Positions 43,371 to 52,444 of a stretch of DNA of 64,000 nt are shown here, in pieces. A program made the translations under genes and the position numbers. This stretch comes from JADFXI01 sp963784135. Lineage in GTDB: Bacteria > Nitrospirota > Thermodesulfovibrionia > Thermodesulfovibrionales > Dissulfurispiraceae. Under the pieces are notes generated by a model, which had not been told where the DNA came from, did no database searches, and saw nothing but the letters and a program-made list of their open reading frames with translations. The DNA lies in NCBI GenBank assembly GCA_963784135.1, contig CAWAQG010000004.1, forward strand, positions 620,001 to 684,000, given 5' to 3'. The stretch's first letter is position 1. Every line of letters starts with the position of its first letter.

Positions 43371-44506
43371 TGAATTTATCCGGGACTGCGATAGAGGTAA
43401 AAGAGGCAAGGACAAAGAGCGACCTTAACGATTTTATCAAAATCCCTCTCGCGCTTTACGCGAAAGACCCTTATTATGTCCCCCAGTTATCGCGGGACAT
43501 GAAGACCCACTATTCTGCCGGGAACCCTTTTTTAAGACAGGCGGAAGTCAAGTTTTTCCTGGCCTTTAAGAACGGCATGCCGGCAGGACGCATCGTTTCC
43601 ATCATCAACCCTGAGCATAATAGTTTTCATAAGGAGAACGCGGGGTTCTTCGGTTTTTTTGAGAGCGTCAATGACCCTCGTGTTGCAGATGCCCTTCTCA
43701 AGGCTGTCTACGAAGAATTGAAGAAACGGGGCATGAATATAATGCGGGGTCCGATGAATTTCTCCACCAATGACGAATGCGGATTTCTTATCGAGGGCTT
43801 TGACAGTCTTCCGGTGCTTATGATGTCATACAACCCGCCTTATTATATTGAGTTGATGGAAGGCTGGGGGATGGAAAAAGCCAGGGACCTCTTCGCGTAT
43901 AATTATGTGTTTACCGGCACGCCACCCGAAAAGGTCGTGAGGGTCGCCGCTCTGGCGGAGAAAAAAGGGATAACGGCAAGGCCTATCGACATGAAAAATT
44001 TCTTGGCTGACATGCAATCGTTCAAGGATATTTACAATTCGGCATGGAAGGACAACTGGGGATTTATTCCGCTATCTGATGAAGAAATTTCCTATAGTGC
44101 GGAAAGGCTGAAGCCCCTCGTTGTCCCTGAGTTCACCCTGATAGCCGAAAAGGAGGGAGAACCGATTGGTTTCCTGGGGTTCCTGCCCGACTTTAACTTG
44201 GTGTTAAAGCACATGCACGGCAGGCTGACGCCAGTAACGCTGCTGAAAGCGCTATATTACTCTAAAAAAATCACCGGGCTCAGGGTCCTTCTCTATGGGA
44301 TCAAACCGGAATACAGAAACCGGGGCGTTGAAGCGCTGCTCCTCGCGAAGGGGTATAACAATATCATTCAGCGGGGAGGATACCGGAATGTAGAGTTTTC
44401 ATGGATTCTTGAGGACAACTTCCGGGTGCAAAGGATAATTGAAATGTTCGGGGCCTCGTTATACAAGAAATACAGAATATACGAAAAAAAGATAGGTGAC
44501 AGGTAA
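43370..44506 (+). CDS. GNAT-like N-acyltransferase, candidate bacterial ceramide synthase
   Basis: 378 residues of the YghO-like GNAT type: IPLALYAKDPYYVPQLSRD near the N-terminus, MRGPMNFSTNDECGFLIEGF in the middle, and an acyl-CoA-site-like GIKPEYRNRGVEALL near residue 310. Third gene of the unit, coupled by TAATG. In Caulobacter the ceramide synthase bCerS is a GNAT-type enzyme next to Spt, so N-acylation of a sphingoid base is the best guess. The 3' end of the gene lies inside a palindromic repeat. Confidence 0.7.
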   Translation: MNLSGTAIEVKEARTKSDLNDFIKIPLALYAKDPYYVPQLSRDMKTHYSAGNPFLRQAEVKFFLAFKNGMPAGRIVSIINPEHNSFHKENAGFFGFFESVNDPRVADALLKAVYEELKKRGMNIMRGPMNFSTNDECGFLIEGFDSLPVLMMSYNPPYYIELMEGWGMEKARDLFAYNYVFTGTPPEKVVRVAALAEKKGITARPIDMKNFLADMQSFKDIYNSAWKDNWGFIPLSDEEISYSAERLKPLVVPEFTLIAEKEGEPIGFLGFLPDFNLVLKHMHGRLTPVTLLKALYYSKKITGLRVLLYGIKPEYRNRGVEALLLAKGYNNIIQRGGYRNVEFSWILEDNFRVQRIIEMFGASLYKKYRIYEKKIGDR

Positions 44507-44536
44507 TAGGAAAAACATAACCTATTACCTGTCACC
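44495..44536. terminator. 16-bp perfect hairpin of the GGTAATAGG family at the end of the ceramide-type operon
   Basis: GGTGACAGGTAATAGG (44495-44510) is the exact inverse of 44521-44536 with a 10-nt A-rich loop. The arm includes the stop codon of the acyltransferase. No U-tract; possible terminator or repeat insertion. Confidence 0.6.
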
Positions 44537-44604
44537 CATTACCAATAACCTTCACCCATTTATCTCTTTATATTTATTAGTTAATTATGATATTTTAATT
44601 AGTG

Positions 44605-45645
44605 ATGTCAAAATTACTGAAAGAGCGAAGAGAAGAACTTGGGAAAGAACTTCAGGCGATTGCAGAAGTTACCCGCATAAAAGGCGCATATCTCAGGTCA
44701 ATAGAAGAGGAAGAGTTCGAGAAGCTTCCTGTTGAGGTATATACAAGGGGATACATTAGAGAATATGCTGAATTTCTTGGTATCCCGGCGGATATTGCAC
44801 TGGAGCCGTACGAAAAATATCTTCGGGAGAATAAAGCCGGAAAAGATAGAGAGACGTATCACGAAAAAACAGTGGCTACTTTGACAAGGGAGGTAGCTGA
44901 AAGCCTCGATGCGTTTAAAGTCCGCGGCGAACTGGAAGATGTGGACATGCTGCTCTTGCCTGAGGGTACTTCCCGTCGCTCGCTCAAAAGGCCCCCTTTC
45001 AAAATGTTATGGGTCCTTCTTGCAGTTGCGATTGCTTCCGGCACATACTTTTTTTTGCACGCAATGAAAAATGCTCCGCCTGCAACACAGGGGAATGAAC
45101 AGACTGTACAGGCCCCTCCTCCTGCATCCGGGAATCCGGAGGCCCCCGTGCTGTCACCGGAGCCTGCCGGCAATACTGCTGTTAAAGGCAGCCATGTCCC
45201 TGAGAATAACAATGCGCTGGAGAAACATCCGGTACCAAAGGAGGGGATAGCATCAAAGCAGGAAAAGCCGCAATTGCAGGGTGAAAAGAGTACAGCAGTT
45301 AAGAAGAAGCATATGCTCAATATTGACGCCACTGATAAAGTCTGGATAAGGGTTGTTATAGATGGCACTGAAAATAAGGAACTGCTTTTGAACCAGGGGG
45401 ACAAGGTGAGTTACGGGGCCAATGAATCTTTCGCTCTTACCCTGGGAAATGCTGCAGGTGCAAAGATCATCTTTGACGGTAAATCTTATGAAGACCTCGG
45501 CGCCAAGGGTGAAGTGGTGAGACTTAACTTTCTTCATTCCACCTTACAACAGCCGCCGGTAAAACAAGATGAGTCAAAAGAAACCTCCGGGCAGCCTTCG
45601 GAGTCTGTACCTTCCCGGCAAGAGCCTGATACCTCTGAGCATTGA
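44605..45645 (+). CDS. RodZ-like HTH membrane protein with DUF4115
   Basis: 346 residues from ATG 44605 (GTG at 44602 is possible). Cytoplasmic helix-turn-helix (LKERREELGKELQAIAEVTR), one membrane segment (MLWVLLAVAIASGTYFFL, about residue 134-152), a Pro/Ala/Lys-rich linker and a C-terminal beta domain (DKVWIRVVIDGTENKELLL). RodZ anchors MreB to the membrane for cell shape. Followed by rnr after 34 bp. Confidence 0.85.
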   Translation: MSKLLKERREELGKELQAIAEVTRIKGAYLRSIEEEEFEKLPVEVYTRGYIREYAEFLGIPADIALEPYEKYLRENKAGKDRETYHEKTVATLTREVAESLDAFKVRGELEDVDMLLLPEGTSRRSLKRPPFKMLWVLLAVAIASGTYFFLHAMKNAPPATQGNEQTVQAPPPASGNPEAPVLSPEPAGNTAVKGSHVPENNNALEKHPVPKEGIASKQEKPQLQGEKSTAVKKKHMLNIDATDKVWIRVVIDGTENKELLLNQGDKVSYGANESFALTLGNAAGAKIIFDGKSYEDLGAKGEVVRLNFLHSTLQQPPVKQDESKETSGQPSESVPSRQEPDTSEH

Positions 45646-45679
45646 TCATTTCAACATGTACCAACAGGAATAGTCGCCG

Positions 45680-47791
45680 ATGATTTCAAAAGAGTTTCTC
45701 GCAGCATTTTTCAGGGAAAAGGTCACCAGGCCGCTCAGATTCAATGATATTGTGTTACTGCTTGACCTCTCCTCTTCCGAAAGACGTAAACTCAAACGGC
45801 TGTTGAGGGAAATAGTCGGCGAGGGGACGATTGTAAGAACAAGGAACGGACTATACGGACCTGCTGAAGAGATGAATCTTGCAACGGGGTATTTTGAGGC
45901 CCACCGCGATGGATACGGATTCGTAATCTCTGAACAGCCGGGAGAGAGGGACATTTTTATCCCGGCGCGGGCAACGCTCGGAGCTATGAATAATGACAGG
46001 GTCATGGCCCGCATTGAGCAGCGGCACCGGCGCGAAGGCAGGATAATACGGGTGCTCGAACGTTCTCATGCCAGGATAGCCGGAACATTCGAGGCCGGAA
46101 GAACGGCATCATATATCAAACCGAAGAACAGGTCAGTGCCGTTTGACCTGTATGTGGCGCCGCGCGATGCAGGCAAAGCCGTGAGCGGCGATAGTGTTAT
46201 TGCCGAGATAATTAGCTATCCTACTGATAAACGCCCCCCCTCCGGGCGTGTTATTAAAGTCCTGAAAAAACCCGAAACCCCATTGGATGAAGTCGAACTT
46301 ATTATTGATGAAATGAACCTTCCGCGAAGGTTCCCTTCCGAAGTGCTGGAAGAGGCCCGGGCGCTGTATGAGCAGTCGCAGGAGGACCTCGCGGGAAGAT
46401 CAAAATCGCGGAGAAGGACCGATCTTCGCCAACTCCCGACAGTGACAATTGACGGGGAAAAAGCAAAGGATTTCGATGATGCGGTGTCGATAGAGAAAAC
46501 AGAAGGGGGTTACCGCCTCTGGGTGCATATAGCTGATGTCGGGTATTATGTGCGGTGGGGCTCAATGATTGATCTGGAGGCCCGAAAGAGAGGGACGAGC
46601 GTATACTTCCCGGACAGGGTCATCCCTATGCTCCCGCCCGAACTGTCCGAAGACCTTTGCAGTCTGAGACCGGCAGAAGACCGGCCTGCTTTTAGTGTTG
46701 AAATGGAATTCGGCAGCCGGTCGGATATACGGTCTGTGCGGTTCTACCCAAGCCTTATCAGAAGCGACGAGCGGATGACCTACACATCCGTGAAGAAAAT
46801 CCTTGTTGACCGGGACCCGGCAGAGCGCCGGCGCTATGGGAGCCTTATTGATGAATTCGAGCTTATGGGTGCGCTGTGCAATGCGCTTAAAGCGAAAAGA
46901 CTTAAACGCGGCAGCCTTGATTTTGATCTGCCTGAACCGGAAGTGCTCCTTGATATGCAGGGCAACCTCGAAGCGATAATAAAAACGGAGAGGAATTTCG
47001 CGCACATGATCATAGAGGAGTTCATGATCGCTGCAAATGAGGCGGTAGCGGAGTATGTTGAAAGGCTCGATATTCCGTTTCTTTACAGAGTGCATGAGGA
47101 ACCCGACCCCCTGAAGCTCGAAAATATCGTGAAAATGATGAATACCCTCGGCATAATCAGGAGCAATAAGGGATTAAAACCGCGTGATTTCCCGGCATTG
47201 CTCAGACAAATAAGCGGCAAGCCGGAAGAGGAGATCCTTAACCATATGATTCTAAGAAGCCTGAAGCAGGCGCGCTATAGTCCGGTTAACGCAGGCCATT
47301 TCGGACTTGCCTCCGGCTCCTATACTCATTTCACTTCACCGATCCGAAGGTATCCGGACCTTGTTGTCCACAGGATTTTGAGCGCGGTCCTCCCGAAAAA
47401 TCGGTTGAGCGACCGGCAGACGAAGGAACTCGGGTCGCTTTTGCCTGATATTGCGTTTACCTCATCCAAAACGGAGCGGCAGGCAGATGAGGCGGAGAGG
47501 GCTGTTTTGAAAGCCATGAGGGTATGGCTTATGCGCGATAAGGTTGGCGAAGAATTCGAGGGCACAATCATATCGGTCATGCCGCATGGGGTGAGGGTGC
47601 GGCTGAAAGATTATTATGTCGAAGGCTTGCTCCACATTTCCTACATGACTGATGACTTCTACCGGTACGATGAAAAGGACATGAGCCTTTACGGTGTTCA
47701 CAAAAAAACGAAGTTGGTACTTGGCAAAAGTCTGACTGTAAGGATTGACAAGATCGATATGCAGGACAGGGAAATACTCTTCGGCATATGA
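45680..47791 (+). CDS. rnr: Ribonuclease R
   Basis: 703 residues: N-terminal helix-turn-helix-like and cold-shock domains (GYFEAHRDGYGFVISE), RNB catalytic domain with DGEKAKDFDDAVSIEK (magnesium-binding Asp cluster) and a C-terminal S1 domain (VGEEFEGTIISVMPHGVRVRL). Processive 3'-5' exoribonuclease acting on structured RNA, which may matter given the many stable hairpins in this genome. Confidence 0.96.
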   Translation: MISKEFLAAFFREKVTRPLRFNDIVLLLDLSSSERRKLKRLLREIVGEGTIVRTRNGLYGPAEEMNLATGYFEAHRDGYGFVISEQPGERDIFIPARATLGAMNNDRVMARIEQRHRREGRIIRVLERSHARIAGTFEAGRTASYIKPKNRSVPFDLYVAPRDAGKAVSGDSVIAEIISYPTDKRPPSGRVIKVLKKPETPLDEVELIIDEMNLPRRFPSEVLEEARALYEQSQEDLAGRSKSRRRTDLRQLPTVTIDGEKAKDFDDAVSIEKTEGGYRLWVHIADVGYYVRWGSMIDLEARKRGTSVYFPDRVIPMLPPELSEDLCSLRPAEDRPAFSVEMEFGSRSDIRSVRFYPSLIRSDERMTYTSVKKILVDRDPAERRRYGSLIDEFELMGALCNALKAKRLKRGSLDFDLPEPEVLLDMQGNLEAIIKTERNFAHMIIEEFMIAANEAVAEYVERLDIPFLYRVHEEPDPLKLENIVKMMNTLGIIRSNKGLKPRDFPALLRQISGKPEEEILNHMILRSLKQARYSPVNAGHFGLASGSYTHFTSPIRRYPDLVVHRILSAVLPKNRLSDRQTKELGSLLPDIAFTSSKTERQADEAERAVLKAMRVWLMRDKVGEEFEGTIISVMPHGVRVRLKDYYVEGLLHISYMTDDFYRYDEKDMSLYGVHKKTKLVLGKSLTVRIDKIDMQDREILFGI

Positions 47792-47809
47792 CGGCTTCGT
47801 AAAAAAAGA

Positions 47810-47933
47810 CCGTGAATCGTGAAACGTGAATCGTGAATTGAAAGAGAAATAATAAAAATAACTTTGTGTTCACATCTCAACAGTTCACAGCCTTTTGCTT
47901 TTCTGTTCACGATTCACGTTTCACGATTCACGG
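47810..47933. repeat. Inverted repeat of CGTGAAACGTGAATCGTGAA-type words, 28-bp perfect arms
   Basis: Arm 47810-47837 is the exact inverse of 47906-47933; loop 68 nt. Arms are built from CGTGAA-like hexamers. A related, imperfect copy is at 59236-59353. Lies between rnr and the next gene. Confidence 0.85.
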
Positions 47934-47941
47934 CCTTTTAG

Positions 47942-48787
47942 ATGGAAATGACGCAATTATTAAAACAGAAACTTGATAGGTTTTACAGCGAGTACGACTT
48001 CCAGGGACGTGTTGCACATGATCCCATAGAATTGCCGCATCAGTACGCGAGCCCTGAAGATATTGAAATAAGCGGCTTTATCGCCTCCTGCTTTGCTTAT
48101 GGCAAGGTAACGCTGTTTAAGCCGGTAATTAAATCGCTTTTGGGCAGAATGGGCCAAAGTCCCTGCGACTTTCTCCGTCATTTTAATGCCCGCGGGCAGA
48201 GAGACCTTTTTGCCGGATTGCGTTACCGCTTTAACAGGAACGATGATATTATAGGGCTCCTGTATGTATTAAGCAGAGTTATCAGGAAGTATGGCAGCCT
48301 GGAGTCTGCCTTTAAACGGCAATACAGAAAGAACGATTCTTCTGTAGAAGCAGGGCTGGCCGGTATAATCGATATTTTTTTGGGTATCGATACGGCTGCA
48401 GTATATGGAGATGATATTAAAAGGGAAGGGTTGCTGCAGTTTTTTCCCTCTCCTTCGCGCGGCAGCGCATGCAAGCGTATGAACATGTTCTTGCGATGGA
48501 TGATACGGGACCGTGATATCGATTTCGGCATATGGAAGGGAATTCCAAAAAATAAACTTGTCATCCCTCTTGACGTACATATCGCGCGCATTTCACGGTG
48601 TCTGGGTTTCACCCGGAGGTCGACTCAGGATTGGAAGATGGCGGTCGAGATAACCGGATCTCTTAAAACTATGGACCCGGAAGATCCGCTTAAATATGAT
48701 TTCGCCCTGTGTCATCAGGGTATAGCAGGGGTTTGCAGTTCCATGCACTGCGATGAGTGCGCCCTGTTCGGGAAGGTGAAGATTTGA
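47942..48787 (+). CDS. TIGR02757/DUF2400 family protein
   Basis: 281 residues, mostly helical. LDVHIARISRCLGFTRRSTQDWKMAVEIT resembles the helix-hairpin region of DNA glycosylases, and the C-terminus has FALCHQGIAGVCSSMHCDEC with four Cys, like the Fe-S loop of endonuclease III. Function not established; the family may be a glycosylase relative. Starts 8 bp after the inverted repeat. Confidence 0.8.
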   Translation: MEMTQLLKQKLDRFYSEYDFQGRVAHDPIELPHQYASPEDIEISGFIASCFAYGKVTLFKPVIKSLLGRMGQSPCDFLRHFNARGQRDLFAGLRYRFNRNDDIIGLLYVLSRVIRKYGSLESAFKRQYRKNDSSVEAGLAGIIDIFLGIDTAAVYGDDIKREGLLQFFPSPSRGSACKRMNMFLRWMIRDRDIDFGIWKGIPKNKLVIPLDVHIARISRCLGFTRRSTQDWKMAVEITGSLKTMDPEDPLKYDFALCHQGIAGVCSSMHCDECALFGKVKI

Positions 48788-48803
48788 TTGAGGAAAAACA
48801 GAT

Positions 48804-49160
48804 ATGAAATGGAAAATCACAAATCGGCAAACACGTCTTTACCTGATTAGCGCTGTCATACTGATAGTTGGTTTGGGCAGTGCCGGCCTGATTTATCTTA
48901 CAACCGGGAATGAACAGGACAATGTTCTGGATTTTGAAAATTCCAAGATGTATATACATGATCTGGAACTCTATGGCGGAAAGGCGAATGTGCTTGCGGA
49001 GGAACTCAGGAATTGGTTTGTCGGGTTATGGCATGGGACATCTCTCGCATACACAGTAGCCTGTATTGCCATTGTTATATCCTTTGGGGTTTACTTTGTC
49101 GCCAAGCACTTGCCACCCGGCCCGAAATCTGATTCAGAGTCTGATGGTCACGACCGCTGA
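48804..49160 (+). CDS. Small membrane protein with two transmembrane segments
   Basis: 118 residues. Membrane helices at about 12-32 and 79-100 with a 45-residue loop outside (TTGNEQDNVLDFENSKMYIHDLELYGGKANVLAEE, shortened here as it is not a known motif). 16 bp after the DUF2400 gene. The loop is acidic; function unknown. Confidence 0.65.
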   Translation: MKWKITNRQTRLYLISAVILIVGLGSAGLIYLTTGNEQDNVLDFENSKMYIHDLELYGGKANVLAEELRNWFVGLWHGTSLAYTVACIAIVISFGVYFVAKHLPPGPKSDSESDGHDR

Positions 49161-49218
49161 GGAAGCATCAGCGGTCGGACCATTGCCAAAGAAAGAACTT
49201 CCCCTTCTCCAGTCGCGG

Positions 49219-49785
49219 CTATTGCGGCGGATAAGGATAAGGGGGTGGAGGCGGAGCTTGGTAAACCGGCTCTTCAGAGTTAAGGTCTGGCGGCGGCGGT
49301 GGTGGCGGCATTCTCCTGACACGTCTGGCCGGCGCCATCACTCCCGGGACCTGGTTGCCCTTGGCATACATGCACTGCGTATAAGCTATATCGTACCGGC
49401 GCTGTGCCTCCCAGCCATAAGCCTGCCCTGCGCTTGCTCCTGAGGCGGTCCCGACAAGAAGGCCGCTTCCGGCTCCGATGGCCGCGCCTGTGCCCGCATG
49501 ACCTGAGGCGGCCCCGATAGCAGCGCCCAAACCTGCGCCGATGACGGTACCGACGGCGGCCCCTGCAACGGTATTCTGATTAGTCGTCTGCTGAGCTGAC
49601 AGTCCGATCTGCTGTGCCGCCCACTGCCGGCAGACGGCGTCATCAGCCTGAAATTGCTCAAAGGATTTTCCGGAGCCGGGCATCACCGAAACGCTTGGAC
49701 CCGTAGGGACTGTCGCACATCCGCTCACCGTCAATATAACCAGTAATATCACAAATGGAAAGATGTTTCGTCTGCGTATCATCAT
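49219..49785 (-). CDS. Glycine-zipper lipoprotein
   Basis: 188 residues from ATG 49785, with GAGGAGGT 7 nt upstream. Lipobox LTVSGC near residue 22, a Gln/Ala region, then a glycine-zipper stretch (GAAVGTVIGAGLGAAIGAAS and repeats) able to insert into or lie on the outer membrane, and a Pro/Tyr-rich tail (PPPPPPPDL, PPPYPYPPQ). Expected in the cell envelope. 4 bp downstream of the next gene's stop, so the two form a unit. Confidence 0.85.
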   Translation of the reverse strand: MMIRRRNIFPFVILLVILTVSGCATVPTGPSVSVMPGSGKSFEQFQADDAVCRQWAAQQIGLSAQQTTNQNTVAGAAVGTVIGAGLGAAIGAASGHAGTGAAIGAGSGLLVGTASGASAGQAYGWEAQRRYDIAYTQCMYAKGNQVPGVMAPARRVRRMPPPPPPPDLNSEEPVYQAPPPPPYPYPPQ

Positions 49786-49789
49786 GTCT

Positions 49790-50206
49790 TTACCTCCTCT
49801 GGTCCGGGGGAGCCTGAGCTGGTTCCCCATGCGACTCATAGTCTGGCGGCTCCGAACGCGGAACAACCTTCATCCATCCACCAGGACACCTTTTAACGTA
49901 TGGATAATAGCCTTGAGGCTTTCCGCAGAAATACCAATAATTCTGTTCCTCTTGTTGCGGGGCCGGCTGGACATATTCCTGAGGCTGCTGCTGGGGGGCT
50001 GCATAGTATGGATTGTAGCCCTCATAGTACGGATTGTAATAATACGGAGGTCCCCACAACCATGGGTCCCACCCCCATCCCCATCCCGGTCCTATCCAAA
50101 CGCCGCCTCTAAAACCTCCGTGAAACCGCTCAAACGCCTGCCCTGGCAATGTGCTTGCCAAAAGCAGCGCTAAAACAACAAATATGACGACAAAACTTTT
50201 TTTCAT
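49790..50206 (-). CDS. Secreted Tyr/Gly/Pro-rich protein
   Basis: 138 residues from ATG 50206 (AAGGAG at 7 nt; the ATG two codons earlier is too near). Signal peptide cleaved about after GQA. Then an aromatic, glycine-rich part (GPGWGWGWDPWLWGPPYYY) and a Cys-containing motif YWYFCGKPQGYYPYVKRCPG. That motif recurs in small envelope proteins of Gram-negatives; function unknown. Operon with the glycine-zipper lipoprotein. Confidence 0.7.
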   Translation of the reverse strand: MKKSFVVIFVVLALLLASTLPGQAFERFHGGFRGGVWIGPGWGWGWDPWLWGPPYYYNPYYEGYNPYYAAPQQQPQEYVQPAPQQEEQNYWYFCGKPQGYYPYVKRCPGGWMKVVPRSEPPDYESHGEPAQAPPDQRR

Positions 50207-50418
50207 TTCCATACTCCTTTGTGCAAAGCATTGTGCCTGATTGTCCTCCGACCCATCAGGACCGGAATTCCATTCCTCTTTGAATGTTCAGTCGATATAA
50301 ACGAACAGAAGGTTACACTAAAAAAATCATAGCAGAAAACTCCCGGTTGTCAAACAAACAACCTGCAGAAGTCATATATTCCCCACTAATACGCTACTTA
50401 TAACCGACTGTTAAAATT

Positions 50419-50461
50419 GTGATATGTATCACCGACTGATCTGAAGACGCATTGTTATGAT
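50419..50461 (+). promoter_or_regulatory. Predicted Crp/Fnr-family site and -10 box of the 50467 gene
   Basis: GTGAT-ATGT-ATCAC at 50419-50432 is a perfect palindrome. TATGAT at 50456-50461 lies 5 nt before the ATG, so with a class II arrangement the message starts at or beside the start codon (leaderless). Confidence 0.55.
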
Positions 50462-50466
50462 CAGTC

Positions 50467-51438
50467 ATGTTGAGGAAAGGGCAGAAAAAAAGTTTTTCAA
50501 CCTGTATTGTTTTTTCTGTCCTTTTTTTTATTATTTGCCTGCCTTTTTTTCTAAAATCCTCTGATGCGGCGGACGATGCCCGCAGCGGTGGGCAGACGCT
50601 TAATCGGAGAACAGACAGCGATATAACCGGGGAATACGGATGTGTCGTCTATCGCTACAATGAAAGAAGCAGGAACCAGATATACATTATAGGATTGAGT
50701 CACAGGGATGCTTTGACCGGCGCTTCGGGCGACACTACCCTAAAAGCGCAGATTGAAACCTATAAAATCGGTGAATGGTTAGTCAGGAATAATGGATTGG
50801 AATTGCTGCTGCCGGAAGGTTTTTTCGAACGGGCAGGAAAGGCGGGCAAAACGGAGCCGGCAGGTCAGGCACTTACGACAGTCAGGCAGGCGACAAAGGG
50901 CAGCGTGCAGACAGGCGATGAGACACTCGAAAAACTGCTTGGCGATGAAAAGCATTACATTAACGCCGAAATGCTTCTGAAAGAGCGGTATGATCTGGAT
51001 ACTCAGCAGATAGAAGATCCTCAGCTTTATATGGATGTTGGGAAAAAAATTGCCTTTATGGAAGCATCCCGCGGTGACGCTTATGATTATTTTGTTATGC
51101 AATCGGAACTCGAATATCTTCAGTCACTGAGGACCGCCCGCATGTTCCAGAATATACCTGCCGTTGTGGAAAGAGAATATCGCAACGGCCATATAAGAAA
51201 CGAAAAGGCACTTTTTACAATAGGATTGGCCCACCTTTACGACATCATCACCTTTCTCGATAAAAATAAAATCGAAATTTATCCGCCGTTGTTCGCCCCT
51301 GCCCGATGCAAGGATTACACGGCTGAATTGGACCTCCTGAAATATGATTTCGGTGTGACTATAATTATCCCTAAGACTCTGGCCGACAACCGGAAAATCC
51401 TGAAGGCAACCCGGCTATACAGGATGGTTGCGCGATAA
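50467..51438 (+). CDS. Secreted or membrane-anchored protein, possibly TraB/Tiki-like
   Basis: 323 residues. N-terminal hydrophobic segment (about 12-30). YIIGLSHRD near residue 75, LLLPEGFF near 118 and FTIGLAHLYDIITFL near 250 recall the GxxH/E/GxxH pattern of TraB/Tiki-type metalloproteins, but the match is by eye only. Preceded by a predicted Crp/Fnr-type site and no Shine-Dalgarno sequence. Alone between divergent and tandem envelope genes. Confidence 0.6.
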   Translation: MLRKGQKKSFSTCIVFSVLFFIICLPFFLKSSDAADDARSGGQTLNRRTDSDITGEYGCVVYRYNERSRNQIYIIGLSHRDALTGASGDTTLKAQIETYKIGEWLVRNNGLELLLPEGFFERAGKAGKTEPAGQALTTVRQATKGSVQTGDETLEKLLGDEKHYINAEMLLKERYDLDTQQIEDPQLYMDVGKKIAFMEASRGDAYDYFVMQSELEYLQSLRTARMFQNIPAVVEREYRNGHIRNEKALFTIGLAHLYDIITFLDKNKIEIYPPLFAPARCKDYTAELDLLKYDFGVTIIIPKTLADNRKILKATRLYRMVAR

Positions 51439-51639
51439 TTTGACAGAGACCCTTTTAGGTGCTACCTTTTTATTAAGGGATCGCCATGGCCATTTCTCTC
51501 GTATGGCACGTATTCTCCTATCGCCGCCAATCTGCAAAAATCCCCTTTGAATCAACATGGTTACTTAAGGTCCGGTTGCATGCCGGAAGGGCAAATGGTT
51601 CTATTCACGATTGGGTGGGCATAAAATTAGGAGGGAAAC

Positions 51640-52137
51640 ATGAAAAAAATGAGCATCATAGGGATTGTTGTTGTCTTTAGTTTGCTGTGCGCCGGAGCGC
51701 TCTTTGCCGCCGACTATGGCACAGAACCCGCTATGCAGACCGATACGTCGAAAACAAACATGACCGATACGCAGGCGAACATTATGGATAGGGCGAGCAA
51801 GATTATCGGCATGACTGTCAAGGACCCGCAAGGTGAGAAACTGGGAAGCATAAACGATATAACTTTCGACAACCGTACGGGCCATCTCGCCTACGCAGTG
51901 CTCGGATCAGGCGGAGTTTTGGGCATGGGTGAAAAATTTTATGCCATCCCATGGAAGGCCTTGTCCTTCAGCGCTGTAGCGGACGCTCTCATACTGAATG
52001 TCGATAAGGATAAACTTAAAAACGCACCCTCTTTTGATAAAAATAATTGGCCTGACTTTACCGACCAGGCGTGGGGCATGCAAATCCATCGCTTTTATGG
52101 ACTGCAGCCTTATTGGCAGGAGCAGCCCGCACAGTAG
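51640..52137 (+). CDS. Secreted PRC-barrel protein
   Basis: 165 residues, RBS AGGAGGG. Signal peptide ending around LFAADYG. A PRC-barrel domain follows: SKIIGMTVKDPQGEKLGSIN, a pattern of repeats with FDNRTGHLAYAVL and KFYAIPWKAL. PRC barrels often bind partner proteins at the envelope. Function not known. Ends in an aromatic/Gln tail. Confidence 0.8.
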   Translation: MKKMSIIGIVVVFSLLCAGALFAADYGTEPAMQTDTSKTNMTDTQANIMDRASKIIGMTVKDPQGEKLGSINDITFDNRTGHLAYAVLGSGGVLGMGEKFYAIPWKALSFSAVADALILNVDKDKLKNAPSFDKNNWPDFTDQAWGMQIHRFYGLQPYWQEQPAQ

Positions 52138-52444
52138 CATAGCCGCGGGAATAAAAGAACATTTCAGCCGGGAGATTTTTCGCAGGGAAAAATTCCCGGC
52201 ATTAAAAACAATGCCCACCCAATTTTTTGTTTTATAGAGGCACTTATCGTCCAATGCACCCCGAAAAGTCCTGAGATTTTTTGGGGTGCAGTTTACTCGC
52301 CCACTGCCGGCAACTAAACGCTCGACTGCAGAAAAACAACCCTGTACTGTCTGAATTGCAGTAAAGTCCGCGTTGCAATTGACAAACAGCGGGTTTTTTG
52401 AGTAATTTGTCGGTAGGGTAAATAAAGGAACAAAGTAGAAGGTC
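52138..52444. other. Intergenic region with two hairpins before hemW
   Basis: CCGGGAGATTTTT / AAAAATTCCCGG (52168-52199) forms a hairpin just after the PRC gene, possibly its terminator. A second hairpin, TGCACCCCGAAAA / TTTTTTGGGGTGCA, lies at 52255-52290 (same family as 20411-20446 and 57648-57688). No gene. Confidence 0.5.
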
